Of a stretch of 64,000 nt of DNA, positions 52,279 to 64,000 are shown one piece after another. The DNA comes from Prunella strophiata (Eukaryota; Chordata; Aves; Passeriformes; Prunellidae). The first letter of the stretch is position 1; each line of letters opens with the position of its first letter. The stretch is taken from positions 27,137,490 through 27,201,489 of the forward strand of contig JAZBQD010000014.1 of NCBI GenBank assembly GCA_036583965.1. The letters run 5' to 3'. A program made the position numbers and the translations under genes. Below the pieces are notes generated by a model. It ran no database searches. It worked only from the letters and a program-made list of their open reading frames with translations, and had not been told where the DNA came from.

Positions 52279-52519
52279 CCTTCGAGTTTTGTTAGGAAGA
52301 TGTCCTGGGTATGATTAGCTGAGACCTGTGCTGGGAAGTTAATTTGACATACAACATATTTTTCATGAGGTAACTGTCACAGGAAGTTGTTTGTAATAGC
52401 TATCTTTCCCAGGCCTGTGGGGGCAACAAAAGTAATGGCTTATCCTGAAGCAGCAACTTCTCTAGTATGCAGCACATCTGCATAACAGTCCCAGTGGTGC
52501 CCACAGTAATGTCATTAAG
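52279..52519 (-). pseudogene. DNAH pseudo-exon: AAA3 P-loop block
   Basis: After a strong pyrimidine tract and acceptor (TTTTTTTTCTCTCAG) the minus strand reads LNDITVGTTGTV, then ILEKLLLQDKPLL. This matches the dynein DIIVPTxDTVR...LLxLLLxxxKPxLF lead-in to AAA3. A 1-bp deletion in a T run near 52430 then shifts the frame. In the restored phase a P-loop-like APTGLGK follows (family GPTGTGK), then ITNNFL, an in-frame TGA at about 52379-52377, and QLPHEKYV, QINFPAQVSANHTQDI and FLTKLEG. The family has INFSAQTSAxQTQDIIxSKL here. The exon ends at a GTATCC donor in phase 2, matching the next exon at 43382. Besides the frameshift and stop, the first P-loop glycine is replaced and FSAQTSA has become FPAQVSA, as expected when constraint is lost. 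Confidence 0.85.
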
Positions 52520-52599
52520 CTGAGAGAAAAAAAAGAAAGAACCAAAAGATGCAGATACTGATAAAGGTATTTCATTACCCACTGTACACAGAACAACAG

Positions 52600-52750
52600 T
52601 AGAATTCAGTCTTAAAATAGTTTCAGGTCACAATAAAATCAAAACCCACAGAAAATACCTGGGAATGACAAAGGAGTTACAGTTTATGAGCATCGGGCTG
52701 GGTGGAATTGCCAAATTGGAGAGTGAAGCACAAAAGAGCACTGAGAAATC
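52600..52750 (-). pseudogene. Possible DNAH pseudo-exon: AAA2-AAA3 linker
   Basis: A good acceptor (TTCCCTCCCTCACACCAAACAG) precedes a degraded reading CFTLQFGNSTQPDAHKL. Allowing a two-residue loss, it resembles the dynein FSLVWSLGGSTDxDxRxKF linker segment. A stop (TAA) follows, then VFSVGFDF, which recalls the VYDYxFD motif normally found some 30 residues later. It lies in the right place, immediately 5' of the P-loop exon. A GTATTT donor at 52658 is also present, so the exon limit is unclear. Similarity is weak and partly reconstructed by eye, so treat it as a candidate only. Confidence 0.3.
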
Positions 52751-53609
52751 CTGTTTGGTGTGAGGGAGGGAAGCTATTATACACAAAGCTGGTAATGAGA
52801 ATGCAGTGTCGTTAACTGTTTTCTTTTACAATATTTGACACCAGGATGGCTTAATGCTATGTTGTTTTCTCTTCAAGCTACAGTTTTCCTTTGCAAGAGT
52901 GTGAGAGCAGAATTCTAATGTAGGTATACACTGGGAAAAAAGGGCCTCACTGCTCTGCTTTGTCTTTTTCAATCTCTTACACTTTAACTGGAAGGTCATT
53001 TCATTTATTACACACAGAAAAGGGCAGGAGCCAGGCTTAAAACTTGCTGCGTACTCGTATATCAAACTGGCACTTATTTTGTTCTCCCCTATCTGGCTTA
53101 GCTTGCTGCCCTCATCACTGCTACAGGTGCATGGTCTGGCTAGAGAGAGGTGAAAATAACATAAGTAACCTCACTGCCTGCACTCCTCCTTCACACCCTT
53201 CCAAAGGAGTTACCTGAACTTGGGGTACGGGTGGCAGAATTGTTTGGTTGTTCCACAGGGCATCTTCTAACCTCAGCAGCTATTCCTCTGCATGAGAAAG
53301 CTACAAGGAATGTATGCTCCATGAAGAAGGTTCACAAAGCAATTTCATCTATTCACAGCTGGCTTATTAAGGGAATCTAGCAAATGACAGTATCATTGAA
53401 GCATTATGTTTCCTGCCCTTTTCCTTTTGAACATAGCTTTAGAAAATGTAACCAATATAAGCTGATAGAAACCAATTGCTGGGGTTGATAGGTTGTCACT
53501 TATATTTCTTGAAAACTGGAAGAAATTCAGTCCCCTCTACCAGGGTCCAAATTGTGCTTTGAGCAACAACAGCTGCAAGAATATTTTCCATGCCTGTCCA
53601 GGGCTAAAT

Positions 53610-53731
53610 GTAGTGCCATGTCTGCATTGCCTTCCCCAGTTTGTGGGCTCACAGCTCTCCTCCCAGCTCAACCTGGCCACAGTACAGCTACCACACTGCT
53701 GAGTAGCCAGTGGAAAATATTGTATCAGGCT
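53610..53731 (-). pseudogene. Possible DNAH pseudo-exon: end of AAA2
   Basis: After a long pyrimidine-rich stretch and CCAG, the minus strand reads SLIQYFPLA, then GSCTVAR and CEPTN. In the next frame it reads LGKAMQTW. Dynein AAA2 ends with MSLIFExxDLxxASPATVSRCGMVYxEPxxLGWxPLMxSW. The order of SLI, P-LA, S-TV-R, EPTN, LG and M-TW agrees with that, with at least one frameshift and a small indel. The position, about 0.9 kb 5' of the linker candidate, is also right. An open 70-aa frame (53537-53749) covers it but is not the ancestral frame throughout. Chance similarity cannot be excluded. Confidence 0.35.
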
Positions 53732-56700
53732 CTGGTACAGTAGGGTCAAGGTGTGGAAGTGCAGAAAAAAGAAGTGAAGAAAAAACCACTCTTAAGTAAT
53801 GCTCTGTCTTTTTCATACAAACGCTGTCATTGGCTGAGGTTGAACCACAGAGGTCTTGTCCCTCATTCTTCTGGATTATTACTGACAGTGCATTTGCTCC
53901 ATAGTGAGTATATTGTATGCAGCAACATTTTGCTAGGCAGCACACAGACATACAGATAGAGCTAACTCACCTCCTGCAAGAGCCTGAGCTATGAACAGAA
54001 GAAGCAGCTAAAAGTTTGGAGGGAAAGGCAGAGATGTGGTACTGTGTCTCAGGGTCAAGGAGCAATTTTGGAGCAAAATAGTTAACAGCATTCCTAGCTG
54101 GCTGTGACAGGGTCCCTTCCAGCAGGATACTGTGGTAAGCAGCACAGGTGGGTAAGAGCCATTGTCCTTTGCTAAGGATGTCTGTAACATTCATAGAGAA
54201 CCATGACCAAATACACAAAATACATCAGTGCATAGGGAGATAACAACATCCTTTTCATTTCAACAAGAAGCTTTGAAGCCTTTTATAGCTACAGACAGAA
54301 GAGGAAGCAGTTGGCCAGTATTCCTGTAGCAGTATACGGCCTCTCCTCTGGGATTCCTATCCATTTTTATAAAAAAAGAATTAGTTGTGTTTGGAGCATG
54401 TCCTGAAGTACTGGGTCTCTAATCGGCCCTTTTCCTGACCAGACGCTGTCTCGGCCTGGCTGTACCTTACTGGTGAGCTGGAATTAGATATTCTTGCAGA
54501 TAGACTTCTTAATTTTCAGTAATGCCTCACCCCTGCACAAATCTCATACTAGGGGACCTTGTTGTGCTACCATAGAAAGGGGGAAAGAGAAGAACAAAAA
54601 ACTATTTAATTGTCACAGAAAGTTTGTGAGTCCAGAGATGTGCACTGTACACATGTGAGGATACACAATTAAGCTGTGAATTATACACAGTTTGGCCTGT
54701 GCAATATTGCCAGCTGTCTTACAGATTGGTTTCACTCCAGTCCAAATTCTCAGCCTAAAAGGTTAAATATATAATACTCCATATTGTCAGTAATCCATTT
54801 TTCCTGCTTTCAGCAGTAGGAAGAAGGTGAACATACAGCTAATTAAAATACATTTGTTGAAAAGGTCATGCAGAGCTACAGTTCAACTGAATAGAAGGAT
54901 TATGATCCTATTCACCCAGTCTGGTGACAAACACTGAAGACAGAGCCTAAGATACAATTAATCTGTTTTGCTGTCACAGAATGGAAAATGGCTCAAACTT
55001 AAGCGTGTTCTGGTCCTGAAAAAATCTCAATCCTTAATGTTCCCAACATGCTCTGGTACAGTAGTAATAGGCTATGACCATGCTTTTCACAAGAGATTTA
55101 AGGAGTCAGTTGCTCCAAGTCTATTCAAATGCAGTCAGAGCATCTCATTCCTGTTGCTGTAAAAATACCAGTTTACTTTACAAAAGTAATTCACACAGCA
55201 CAGCGCAGCCACATATTAGTGGCTACTACCTCCTGGCAAATAATGAAGTAATTAAAATCCATTCTCAGTTTGAAACCTACTGATCATCCCCTTCATCCTG
55301 GAAGAAAACTTGCAACAAACAAAATTATGTGTGCCTACATCTGTGGAGTCTGATCTCAGTTCAAGAGTCTGATATTTTACTTTATCAAAGACAGGAACTG
55401 TTTTATGTTTAGATTCCAACAGCCACCAAAGGAATCTAAAGGTATCTCCTCTGCATGAATACATAAAAAAAGAAGTTGTGAACATAGCATTTTTCATGCT
55501 ACTCACTGTTCTGAGTCAGACACCTCCATGAAGCCACAGACCAGAGAAGATTCTTATGCCAAGGATAGTTGAACATTAAAGAGAAAAAGATTACATTCAT
55601 CAGCCTCTTACATTACCCAGAAGAGGTTTGAAAAGCCACATACTTGTTCTGCTTGTGATCATTATTCACCCTGGGGCTTTTTGTTGCCAGCTCCTGATCC
55701 AAGTCAAACTTTATCATGGGGACTCATGCAGAAACAGAAGGAGCTCAGTGGTTCACCCAGCCTCTACACGTGTGTGACCTATGGGGTGATGCTCTAGGGC
55801 TGTATGATCCATGCATTCCTGAACAGTCATCATGCACCAGGGAAAAGATGCAGTTGTCATTCATACTGGAGTGAATCCAGTACACCAGCAGAAACAGTAA
55901 CTAGGTGAAAACATGGTATCTACTTGATTATGCTCAGAGATAAACAAACAGGCAGACAGCAAACAGCCATGGGTAGTGTTACTGCTGAAAAGGAAAGGCA
56001 GCCCAAGATAAAATCTATTTATGGGTCTTCAGGTTGAAGGAGGTTTAAATCTCTTATAAAACTATGAAGACTGACAGAATTACGTAGTTTAATTCATGAA
56101 AATACAGGTGATCAGTGACCAGGATTAAAAGTCAGGTTCAAAATACAATGGACCAAAAGCTAGATATTACAGTGCTGAACTCTTAACTACCTTCTCCTTC
56201 TGAGATCCAAGAGTTCTTATGCAACCTAAAAGGCCACTGGTACAGGTGATCTTGTACATCACTGTCGTGCAGAACAACAAAACATGTAAAGTTTTGCTCA
56301 GCTATCCCCAAAATTCAAAGCAGCCTTGAGAAAGAGGGTAAGTTAGCATGAGCTGCAGTGCTTCTGCTCTGCGGTGGTTAAACAACAGATCCATTTCCAA
56401 CACGGCATGGTGGAGACTCAGATGGCTGAGAAGAGCCCTGTGCCACTACACCCTGCTGGCATGACACACAGTGCCATTTCCCAGCTGACAGTGCATGCAG
56501 CCTGCTCTCCAGCAGCACCACAGAGCCTGTGTCCCACAGCACTCTGGTATGCAAAATGGGCTCTCAAACAGCAAGCATGCTGGGCAGGAAGCTGCCTGGA
56601 GCTAGTCAACACATGCAGCTAATGACAACAATAAGTCTTAAGTCCTGTCCCTCGGGCAGGAGTTGCCACCCCAACTCTCCCGTGAAGATTGACATCTGTA

Positions 56701-59700
56701 CTTTCTTTCTTCCCAAGTCCTAAGCAGGATCTCAATTCCTCTGCTGAGGTAATCCTTATCACTTATTGTCCTCCTTACTCCTCACACAAAGACAAAACCA
56801 CGAAGCATTAGGCTAGCATGGAAAAGGATGCTAAGCAGCTCCTATGTTGAAAGTGTGTAATTGTATAAAAATAATGCAAGATATGTATGGGAATCAGGAA
56901 GAAGGGGTTGATGAAACATATTTGATTATATTATAAATCTCATAGCTTAAGGAAAAAATGGTCAGCTGTGAGAAGAGAGGCCTGAGTTTCAGTATGGTTT
57001 AATACACCAAACCAGAACAAGAATTAAAGTGAGGTGTAATCCCATGTGAGCCTCTGAACCAGTACAGACTATAGCTTTATACCCAGTCTATCACACCATC
57101 TCTGAACTTGTTCAGGGCACATTTAGCACAGCCCCAGAGGTACCTTTGTCCTTGCCTCAGAGCAATCCTGACCTGAAAGTCAGAGGATTTCGGAGGGCCC
57201 TTCAGGCAAAGCAGAATTAAGCAGTGATCAGTTGACCACTTGGTAGATGAACACAGAAGCCACAATAAAAGACTGTGTGCTAAGAGAAGAAGGAGGCAGC
57301 AGGTGCTCTCAGAGTTTTTCTGAAGGAGCAGAGCTGGACTGGCCTCCCCATGGAGCTCAATCTGGCTGCCCATGGCCTCTGAAGGCTGGTCAGGCTGGCC
57401 TGTAGATGATTTCTCAGAGGGAAAGTTTCCTCTGGGTTTGATCTCAGGTGGAGATGGGTTGCTCTTCTCTTTCAAAAGAGAGGGAAGCTGACAGGGAACA
57501 AACCAAGTCTTTAGACATTTTCAGAGTAATAAGAATAAAATTATTAACTAAACTAAAAATAGAGTAAAAGGAGAAGTTCTGTGAGCAATGTTACAAAAAG
57601 CTCTTTTCTTTTTTGGATTATCTACTCTCTGATAGAATATGAGTTCTGACTTGAGATTTCTGAGACCACAGCTGGGATTTGTGATTCTCTTCTCTCTCAT
57701 AGAGACTTCAGTGTCTAATAAGGATTAAGCTCATGCTGCAGGCTTTGTCACAGTGGGCACCCTAATTACAGTCTTATTCCTCTACACAGCTGTTTATTTT
57801 CATCAAACTTGTGGAATTTAATATACTTAAGACTATCTTTCCACTTTGAAATATGGTTAAAACTAAATAATAAGTTCAAAATGTACTAAAAGAGAATCTG
57901 TAGGTAAAACAAATGTATTCTGTATGATGTTGGTCATATTTTCCTAAGAAACGAGGTAAAAAGAATCTGCAGTACCAGTGAAACTGAGGTACTTTCAAAG
58001 GTAAGGTGTAGGGCAGGGAAGTCTTCAAAGGTATCTTTTGGACTCAGATGCTCAAGTCTGATTAAGTCCCACCAGAAGATCTGTATCTGGGAAATTTTTC
58101 TTCATTACAAAACAAAACTAACAAGCACTCCAGAGGACAGGACTCATTTGTTTTCTTACCCCGTTGAATAGATATCCTCTTCTTTCGACCCACATGACCC
58201 TGCATAATGTTAGCTGTACTAATTGTAAACAAAAGTCACACTGTCAGAATAAAAGGGAGATGAATTAGCAACAATAGAGTTCATTAAGGCTTGTTAATCT
58301 TTAAGAGGATAGGTGCAATATAATTGGAAGAAAGGCTAAGAGCTATGTGGATAATTTTTTTCAGGGGAATACATTTCACTTCAAATGACAAAATATAATT
58401 AAAAGTGAGCTGTTAAATCAACTGTCAAAAGCCCAGTTACAGCTGTCTTTCTTTGTTCTTTGCATTTTAAATACGATGACGTTTTTAGCCAGCTTTCCCA
58501 GCCTGTCTGACCTACTGTGCTCTGCTCCAGTTTTAGCTGCAGGCTCCCTCAGGCTAGCTCTTACTACTCCAAGGGAGACTGTACCCCTTGTGTATTTTCC
58601 ACTCTTTTCCTCCTTAGTTTCCTACCCCATGTACTTAGCTACCAGGTCATCCTTGTAACAACATCTGCTGCAGCTTTTCTTTTACTCACTGACCTCTACT
58701 TTCCTTCCATAGCAAACCTGATACTCCTTCTGACAGCCAGTCACACAATCAAGTCTTTGCAAGTGACCCTCTCCTGTCTGTAAACCAAATATCCAGGGAT
58801 CTGTTGTCTTCTGCTTCAGTCCCTGAGAGATCCCTCTATGTCAGATGTCACAGCCTACCCTCCTAGACTCTTTCTATTTCAACTCTTTGCCCCACAGTCC
58901 TTATCTCCTTCTCTGCAACTTTGTAGTCATAATATTTTATCAACTATCAGTTCTTCTTCATCTTCCCATTAGAGATGCCTGAACTTCTGCTAACAGCACT
59001 TTTGTGGTTTGAATACTTTCTCTCTTCCATTGGGCACAGTAGTCTCATGCTAATGGTTCAGGTTCTGTCTCAGCCAGAGCAGTGCCCTGTTCCCTGGACA
59101 ATCCTCTGCTATCACTGCAGTGCCAGGCTTGTCCATCAGCCCATATGGGAGGAAACCTGGGAAGTATAAGCTTAAAGCTGCAACATCTGCACCCACAGCA
59201 TGCACTCTCCAAGAGGATTTTGCTTGTCTCCCTCTGCATTATTGCATGCTATCTCATCTCTCAGTTTAATGCTGCTTCTGCTGGTACTGCCTATCTCAGC
59301 TAGCAGTGAGCTCCTTGAATCACAAGCTTTCATGTGTAAGCTATCTAAGCAGCACACACACACTCAAGGTGTCTCTTCCTTCAAACAGAAGCACGTTCTA
59401 TTACTCTCACAGTCAAAGTAGGTGCTTTCCAGAGAGGGAGGAGAGATGGGACTGAATAGCAGCACAAGGTAATTTCCCCACCATATCATTACTTCTAAGT
59501 GCTCTGTCATACTTCTGAGGTCTGGTTTGTAACTGCAGACTGGGTGCTTACACACACACACCTGCCTTGTCTGAATGTGCACACAGAGAGCCAGTGACTA
59601 TTGCCAGGGTCCTGAGGGCACCCCCAGCACCCCCTGTCCTTACCTGACCCCCTGAGGCTCCCCCCACCCTGCTTACATCCCAGCACTCCATTTCAGCATC

Positions 59701-60281
59701 AGTCCCTGTCCCAGCCAGGCTGGTGACCCCTGTCTGCCCTGCTCCTGACTGGGGAGATGGGATGGGCCCTGGCTTTCCCATGGAGAGCTCTTAGCCCCCT
59801 CAGGGCCCTGGGAGCTGTACCCAAGGCTCCAGCATTTTCCACAGGCTCTTCACAGAGGAAATACTGGGAATGGTTAAATCTCTGCTGCACCTCTATGTCT
59901 GTGACCACACTGATATTAATGCAATTTATCAGAATTTCATGCAGTATGCAGAATTGTGGTATTTATGTTTGTGGAGGGCTTTTCATAGGGGGTTGGTGCA
60001 AAGAAACCACCCACCCTGATTCTTTAAGCACCTTGTATTTGCCTGGTTTCCAGGCTTGTCACACTGCCTTCTGGTCATGACTGCACCAGTCCATGCTCCT
60101 CAAGTGTCAGATTCTCCCCTCTGTACACTGCTGTCACAGACACTTTCCACGTTTGGCTAGAATGCTGAGTGCTGATGCATTTTCTGCAAATAGTAATCAT
60201 GGAGGAATCACTTGATAAGCAAAGCATTGTGAAACTGCTGTTGTGTCAAACCCCTCTGTTCCCACAGCTGTCAGTAAGCTG

Positions 60282-60305
60282 TTTTTTTTGGTTTTTTTTT
60301 TTTTT
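60282..60305. repeat. Interrupted poly-T tract
   Basis: Eight T, GG, then about 14 T, ending in ACAGG. It mimics a pyrimidine tract plus splice acceptor on the plus strand, but no coding similarity follows it. Confidence 0.8.
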
Positions 60306-61732
60306 ACAGGAGTCACCTATTGCAAAGCACATCCTGGTCTATGGGCAGCATTTGAAGTGTGCCCCATTGACCAGCAGCAAAAATCTTGTCTCTGCAAATA
60401 AAGCAAATGTCAGCCCACACTGACACTAGCACACACAGTTTCTAGGAAAGGCACAAGCACAATTTTTCCTCATACCAAAGAAACCAGCTTTTTATTCTCC
60501 TCTTGTCTTGGAGTAACCAGCTCCCACCTAAGCCCTGGGAGCTACCTGAGCACCTCAGGGCTCTGGAGCTTGGATCAACCTATCTCTTTTGTGTGACAGT
60601 GGCATTGCTTTATCTCCTCAGCTCAAAGGAGCTGCCTGTGGTGGACTTAGGCCAGAGTCACACTGGCAGGGTTCACATGAGTGTCCGTGCTAGAGCTTGT
60701 GTGAGCCAGACACTGTGGGCAGCCCTCCACAAAGATGTACTCTAGACTCTGCTGGGAGAGCCAGTGCTGGGAATGAGTGGTGGAGGTCACAGACCCCCTG
60801 GGCATGGCCTTAGCTTCTGCCTCTGACAGGACCATCTCAACCAGCTCAGCACCTCCTGATGACATCTGACAAAAACTTATCAGCCCATAGAACAGCCCAG
60901 TGCCTGGGGAGCACTCTAAAGAGCTGGGACCAGCAGTGCACTGCCATGGTGTCTGCTGGCTGCTTTCACCAAGCACAGAGCTTTCACATGGGCACAGCTG
61001 GCTGCAAGATTAGATGGGATGGAGAAATGAGAGACAATCCTGAAAAAGGCAAAAGAATCAACAACAAATATTTCAGCTATGAGTCTGTATGCTTGTATCC
61101 TGTCCCAATCATCTCTTACTTATTAGTAACAACTCCTCAGTAACAACTCTGACTTTAGAAATGGGAAGTAGTCTGATTATGTGCATATTAAATGTCTAGC
61201 ACCCTGTGCATGCTATATATAAATAATTCATAATGTTCCTAATAATATGACAATACTATTCACAATTTTCACAATTGTCATTTTCATCTTAGCCAAATAG
61301 GCAGAGAGAAGCCTCATCCATGCTAAACAAAAAACATCTTAAAATATGTATATATGTAAACAGAAGCCAAAAGGAGCAAAAGTATCCATTCTTTCTAACA
61401 CATCTGAATCCCTGACCCATAAGCTGTAAACACATCAGCTTCACATTCAGGATTACAGTATGAAGTGAGTGGGACCAAAACTCTGCCTAAATATGAAGAT
61501 TTAAGGTGTCCCCAAAAGTTACCCATTCAATTTACAGGAGAAAGGTAGTGTGCCAGCTGAGATAAATGTTTTAGTTCAGTGATATTTATACTGTCAACTT
61601 AGGCCACTTCCAGATGAGCTATGTAGAATAGTAATAACAAAGATTATTACTGCAGGTTAATTGCATAACTACAAGGGTGTACAGGTTGTTTAAATAACAC
61701 TGCTGTGAACACAGATCTGCTTGCCCGCTATC

Positions 61733-61750
61733 ACCATATTTTAATATGGT
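61733..61750. other. Perfect AT-rich hairpin
   Basis: ACCATATT and AATATGGT flank a TT centre, making an 18-bp near-palindrome. No target duplication or element body is visible beside it. Confidence 0.5.
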
Positions 61751-64000
61751 TTCTTGTGGTGTGAATTATGATTAATGAATTTCTAGGTGAATGAATTTCA
61801 ATATTGTGATTAAATGTAATACATTGAAATGTCTCTGCTGGCATCTCTGTTCTGCAAGGAAATTAGGGTGATTCTTAAGCCTTTGCTTGTGCAAGGGATT
61901 CTAACACATGTTTTGGGAACAGCATTCTTCCAAATAAAACTTAACCTTAAAAATAATTAGTAGGGAAGAAACCGTGTCATCCTTTTAGAGGTTCTGAACT
62001 ATGACCTTTGGCATGGGTACATTCAATCTTTGAGGACTTAATACAGAATTGTTCCTTTGTGTTCTTTGAGTCAGACCTTGGTGTATTAAAACAAACCCAC
62101 CCTATAACACCAGTCCAAGGAAATGCTTGAATACCATATATCTCCTCTACTGTCACCTACATGGTGTAGTATAGGGTTAATTTTCTCACAGAGCAGGGAG
62201 TTTATGATCATTTCTAGCTTATTGAAAATACACCTCATGTTAAGAGGCTTATCATTAAGTCTAGCAACAAATCTGACTTAACTCAGTCACAATTAAATAT
62301 GGAACTATTGACTATAAATAATACATATGGTATTAAATTATTTTAAATTCTTAATATTTTTTATAAAAAAGAGAGTTTAATTTTGTATGAAGCCCTGTAA
62401 TTTTCTTTGCACTGCTTTAATGAAAATATTATTGTTTATCCGATTTTCTGATTAGAATTATATAAAAGAAACATACACATCCCGATTTTTAAGGGTTTTA
62501 TCTTTTTTCTATCTGATGATAAGAATATGAATGGCATTTTCCCTCTGGCTTTTTGTTTTGTTTCTCTTTTACTTTGGTAGACATAAGCCACTTAAAAACA
62601 AAACCCTAAACGACTGTTGCAGCCCAAGGATACAGACCAAAGTCTAACAAAAAAAAGTATTCTGAAAGATTTATATTTCAAAGGACAATGTGCTACATTG
62701 CAAGTACAGTTGATGCAGTATATTCTCCCTAAATATTGCATTCTAGTCCTAAAAGTCAAAAAGGTGCAACTCTTCTGCAAGATATTGATGAAAAACTCCA
62801 CTAAATTGTTTGTGCCACCTTCAATTCCCTGAACAGTGGCCCTTTAATATTTTTTTTAATAGGAATCATAGACCCAGCCTGCAGCATACTAATGAGTCTG
62901 AGCCTACCAATTACATTTTGCTCTCCATTTCAGATTAAATGACTGTCTGTCTATGCAGTCATGCATCTCACCCCCTCCCCACACCACGGTGTCCTGGTTT
63001 TCAAAAATAGAAATAATAACAATAATAATGTACTGTATCTTTCCAGTTAGCTACAACTCTATATGCTTTGTTAGGCTAATGATAAAGAAAATGCCTGAAT
63101 CTCAATGTTATGGTAGCTGCTTCATGAGGATAATCAACTTGCCATGCATCCCTGATGCTTTGCAAAGCAGAACAGAGAGATAGGCTTTAAGGAGTTAGAA
63201 ACAGCAAAGTGCATAGAGAAAACAAAAATAACCCACAGATGAAAGAGTAGAAGAAGGCTGATGGGTAAAAACAGTAGAACTGCTTGGAATTTTTCACTTC
63301 ACTCTTTTCCTCTGGAGACTTTTTTTTCTATGATGTGCCCTTTCCATTATCTTCCTTTAGAAGAAGGGCTATTCCAGCTTTCTGGCAACACTTTTCTCCA
63401 TATTCCTGGATCAGAAAGCCTCTGGGATATCAGCTGTCTGTACTCTGTTCAGTCTAGATGCCAGAAAACCAGTGGTTTGAGGTGCTCAAGCTTCCAGCAA
63501 CACGTGGAAGGCTGTCCTTAATCTCTCTGTTTGCCTGTCAGATGCAGGGGACAGCCAGGCATGCAAAAACATTGCATCTCCTTTGAGCTCACACCTTGCA
63601 CATCAGCAAACCAAGGAGGTCAAAGCAGACCTGTGCCTCCCATGATCTGCCCTCTACCTCTGTGTGTCTGTCTTGGACACCAACAATGTACTTGGCACTT
63701 TATTAGTTGTGCTGAAAACACAACCACACAGGCCTGGGACTTCTGAAATAACACAGGCTTGCCATGAACAGAAAAGTGCTCTCCAGATCAAGGCTCAGCC
63801 TCTTGGGTTTTACAGGAGATTGGGAAAAAAGAGAATGAGAGTGAGGCTACAATGACAGGCTGCTTTCATTAGAGACAGAGACTGGGCTTATATAGAGTAG
63901 GTGTAGGGAAAGTTTGACAAAGTCTTGTAAGACATGTTTATAATATTCCAGAGTTTGAAATTCACATACCTCCAGGAATATCTTGGGCAGGGTTAGGGCA

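Larger units (their letters stand above)
33880..53731 (-). pseudogene. Decaying axonemal dynein heavy chain gene (AAA2-AAA3 part)
   Basis: Exon-like blocks in conserved order on the minus strand match the motor region of a DNAH protein, the ATPase subunit of ciliary and flagellar dynein arms. Secure blocks are 52279-52519 (AAA3 P-loop), 43233-43382 (Walker B) and 33880-33969 (GPPGGGR). Weaker ones are 53610-53731 and 52600-52750. Splice phases agree: 52279-52519 ends in phase 2 once its 1-bp deletion is allowed for, 43233-43382 enters and leaves in phase 2, and 33969 continues it. Two blocks carry a frameshift plus TGA. Introns are retained, so this is a unitary pseudogene or an unprocessed duplicate, not a retrocopy. 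The FVDDLNMP and GAQPPIELL motifs recall the axonemal inner-arm type (DNAH1/3/6/7/12 group). I cannot name the paralog. A heavy chain is about 4,000 residues, so most of the gene would lie outside the window or be lost. Confidence 0.8.
53732..64000. other. Anonymous region, expected site of 5' dynein exons
   Basis: If the dynein locus were complete, exons for AAA2 and AAA1 would lie here or beyond the right end on the minus strand. I looked for GAPAGTGKTET, CFDEFNR, GPVDxxWIENMN and YDWGxRAxK and found no convincing match. The 132-aa minus frame at 57077-57475 and the 109-aa minus frame at 60647-60976 have no known domain. GC-richer patches lie at 59580-59830 and 60500-60960. A poly-T tract sits at 60282-60305. 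Confidence 0.55.

Noticed and set aside
54130..54240. Minus-strand IWSWFSMNVTD, loosely like the AAA2 WIENMNxVLDD block
   Set aside because: Position would be right, but residue agreement is too low without several assumed indels, and no GPVD precedes it.
57080..57180. Minus-strand RYLWGCAKCAL, loosely like the AAA1 YDWGxRAxK segment
   Set aside because: Only the W-G pair and spacing agree; no neighbouring AAA1 motif was found.
57077..57475. 132-aa minus-strand open frame with a hydrophobic Leu-rich middle
   Set aside because: No signal of constraint or known domain; the Leu run comes from a CAGCAG-like stretch on the opposite strand.

Overview
The window looks like ordinary avian nuclear DNA. 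It is AT-leaning and sparse in repeats, with no bacterial-style gene packing. The only interspersed repeats I can name are three CR1 LINE 3' fragments with CR1-type octamer tails, the dominant retroposon of bird genomes. The order of bird cannot be told from the sequence. Nearly all open frames here are short, lack conserved motifs and overlap on both strands, as expected of non-coding DNA.

The one gene I can support lies on the minus strand between about 33.9 kb and 53.7 kb. It is a set of exon-like blocks from an axonemal dynein heavy chain (DNAH). Three blocks are convincing and run 5' to 3' with decreasing coordinate. Block 52279-52519 carries the AAA3 P-loop, block 43233-43382 carries AAA3 Walker B (FVDDLNMP), and block 33880-33969 carries the following GPPGGGR segment. 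Their splice phases fit each other, so this is not a processed copy. The first and last blocks each carry a 1-bp frameshift and an in-frame TGA, while the middle block is fully open. The simplest reading is a decaying DNAH gene, with introns of about 8.9 and 9.3 kb. Two weaker blocks at 52.60-52.75 kb and 53.61-53.73 kb may be remnants of the preceding exons (AAA2 end and AAA2-AAA3 linker).

Layout: 1-15491 has no recognised gene. 15492-16440 is a CR1 fragment (minus) with recognisable reverse-transcriptase C-terminal coding. 16441-33879 is anonymous, with a long ATA microsatellite at 25.0 kb and a second CR1 (plus) at 26.8-27.2 kb. 33880-53731 is the dynein pseudogene, with a third CR1, several simple repeats and one X-box-like site in its introns. 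53732-64000 is anonymous and would hold the 5' exons of the dynein gene if they survive; I could not identify any.

I saw no RNA gene, CRISPR array, complete mobile element or intact protein-coding gene. No novel molecular system is evident; the decayed dynein locus is the main discovery.
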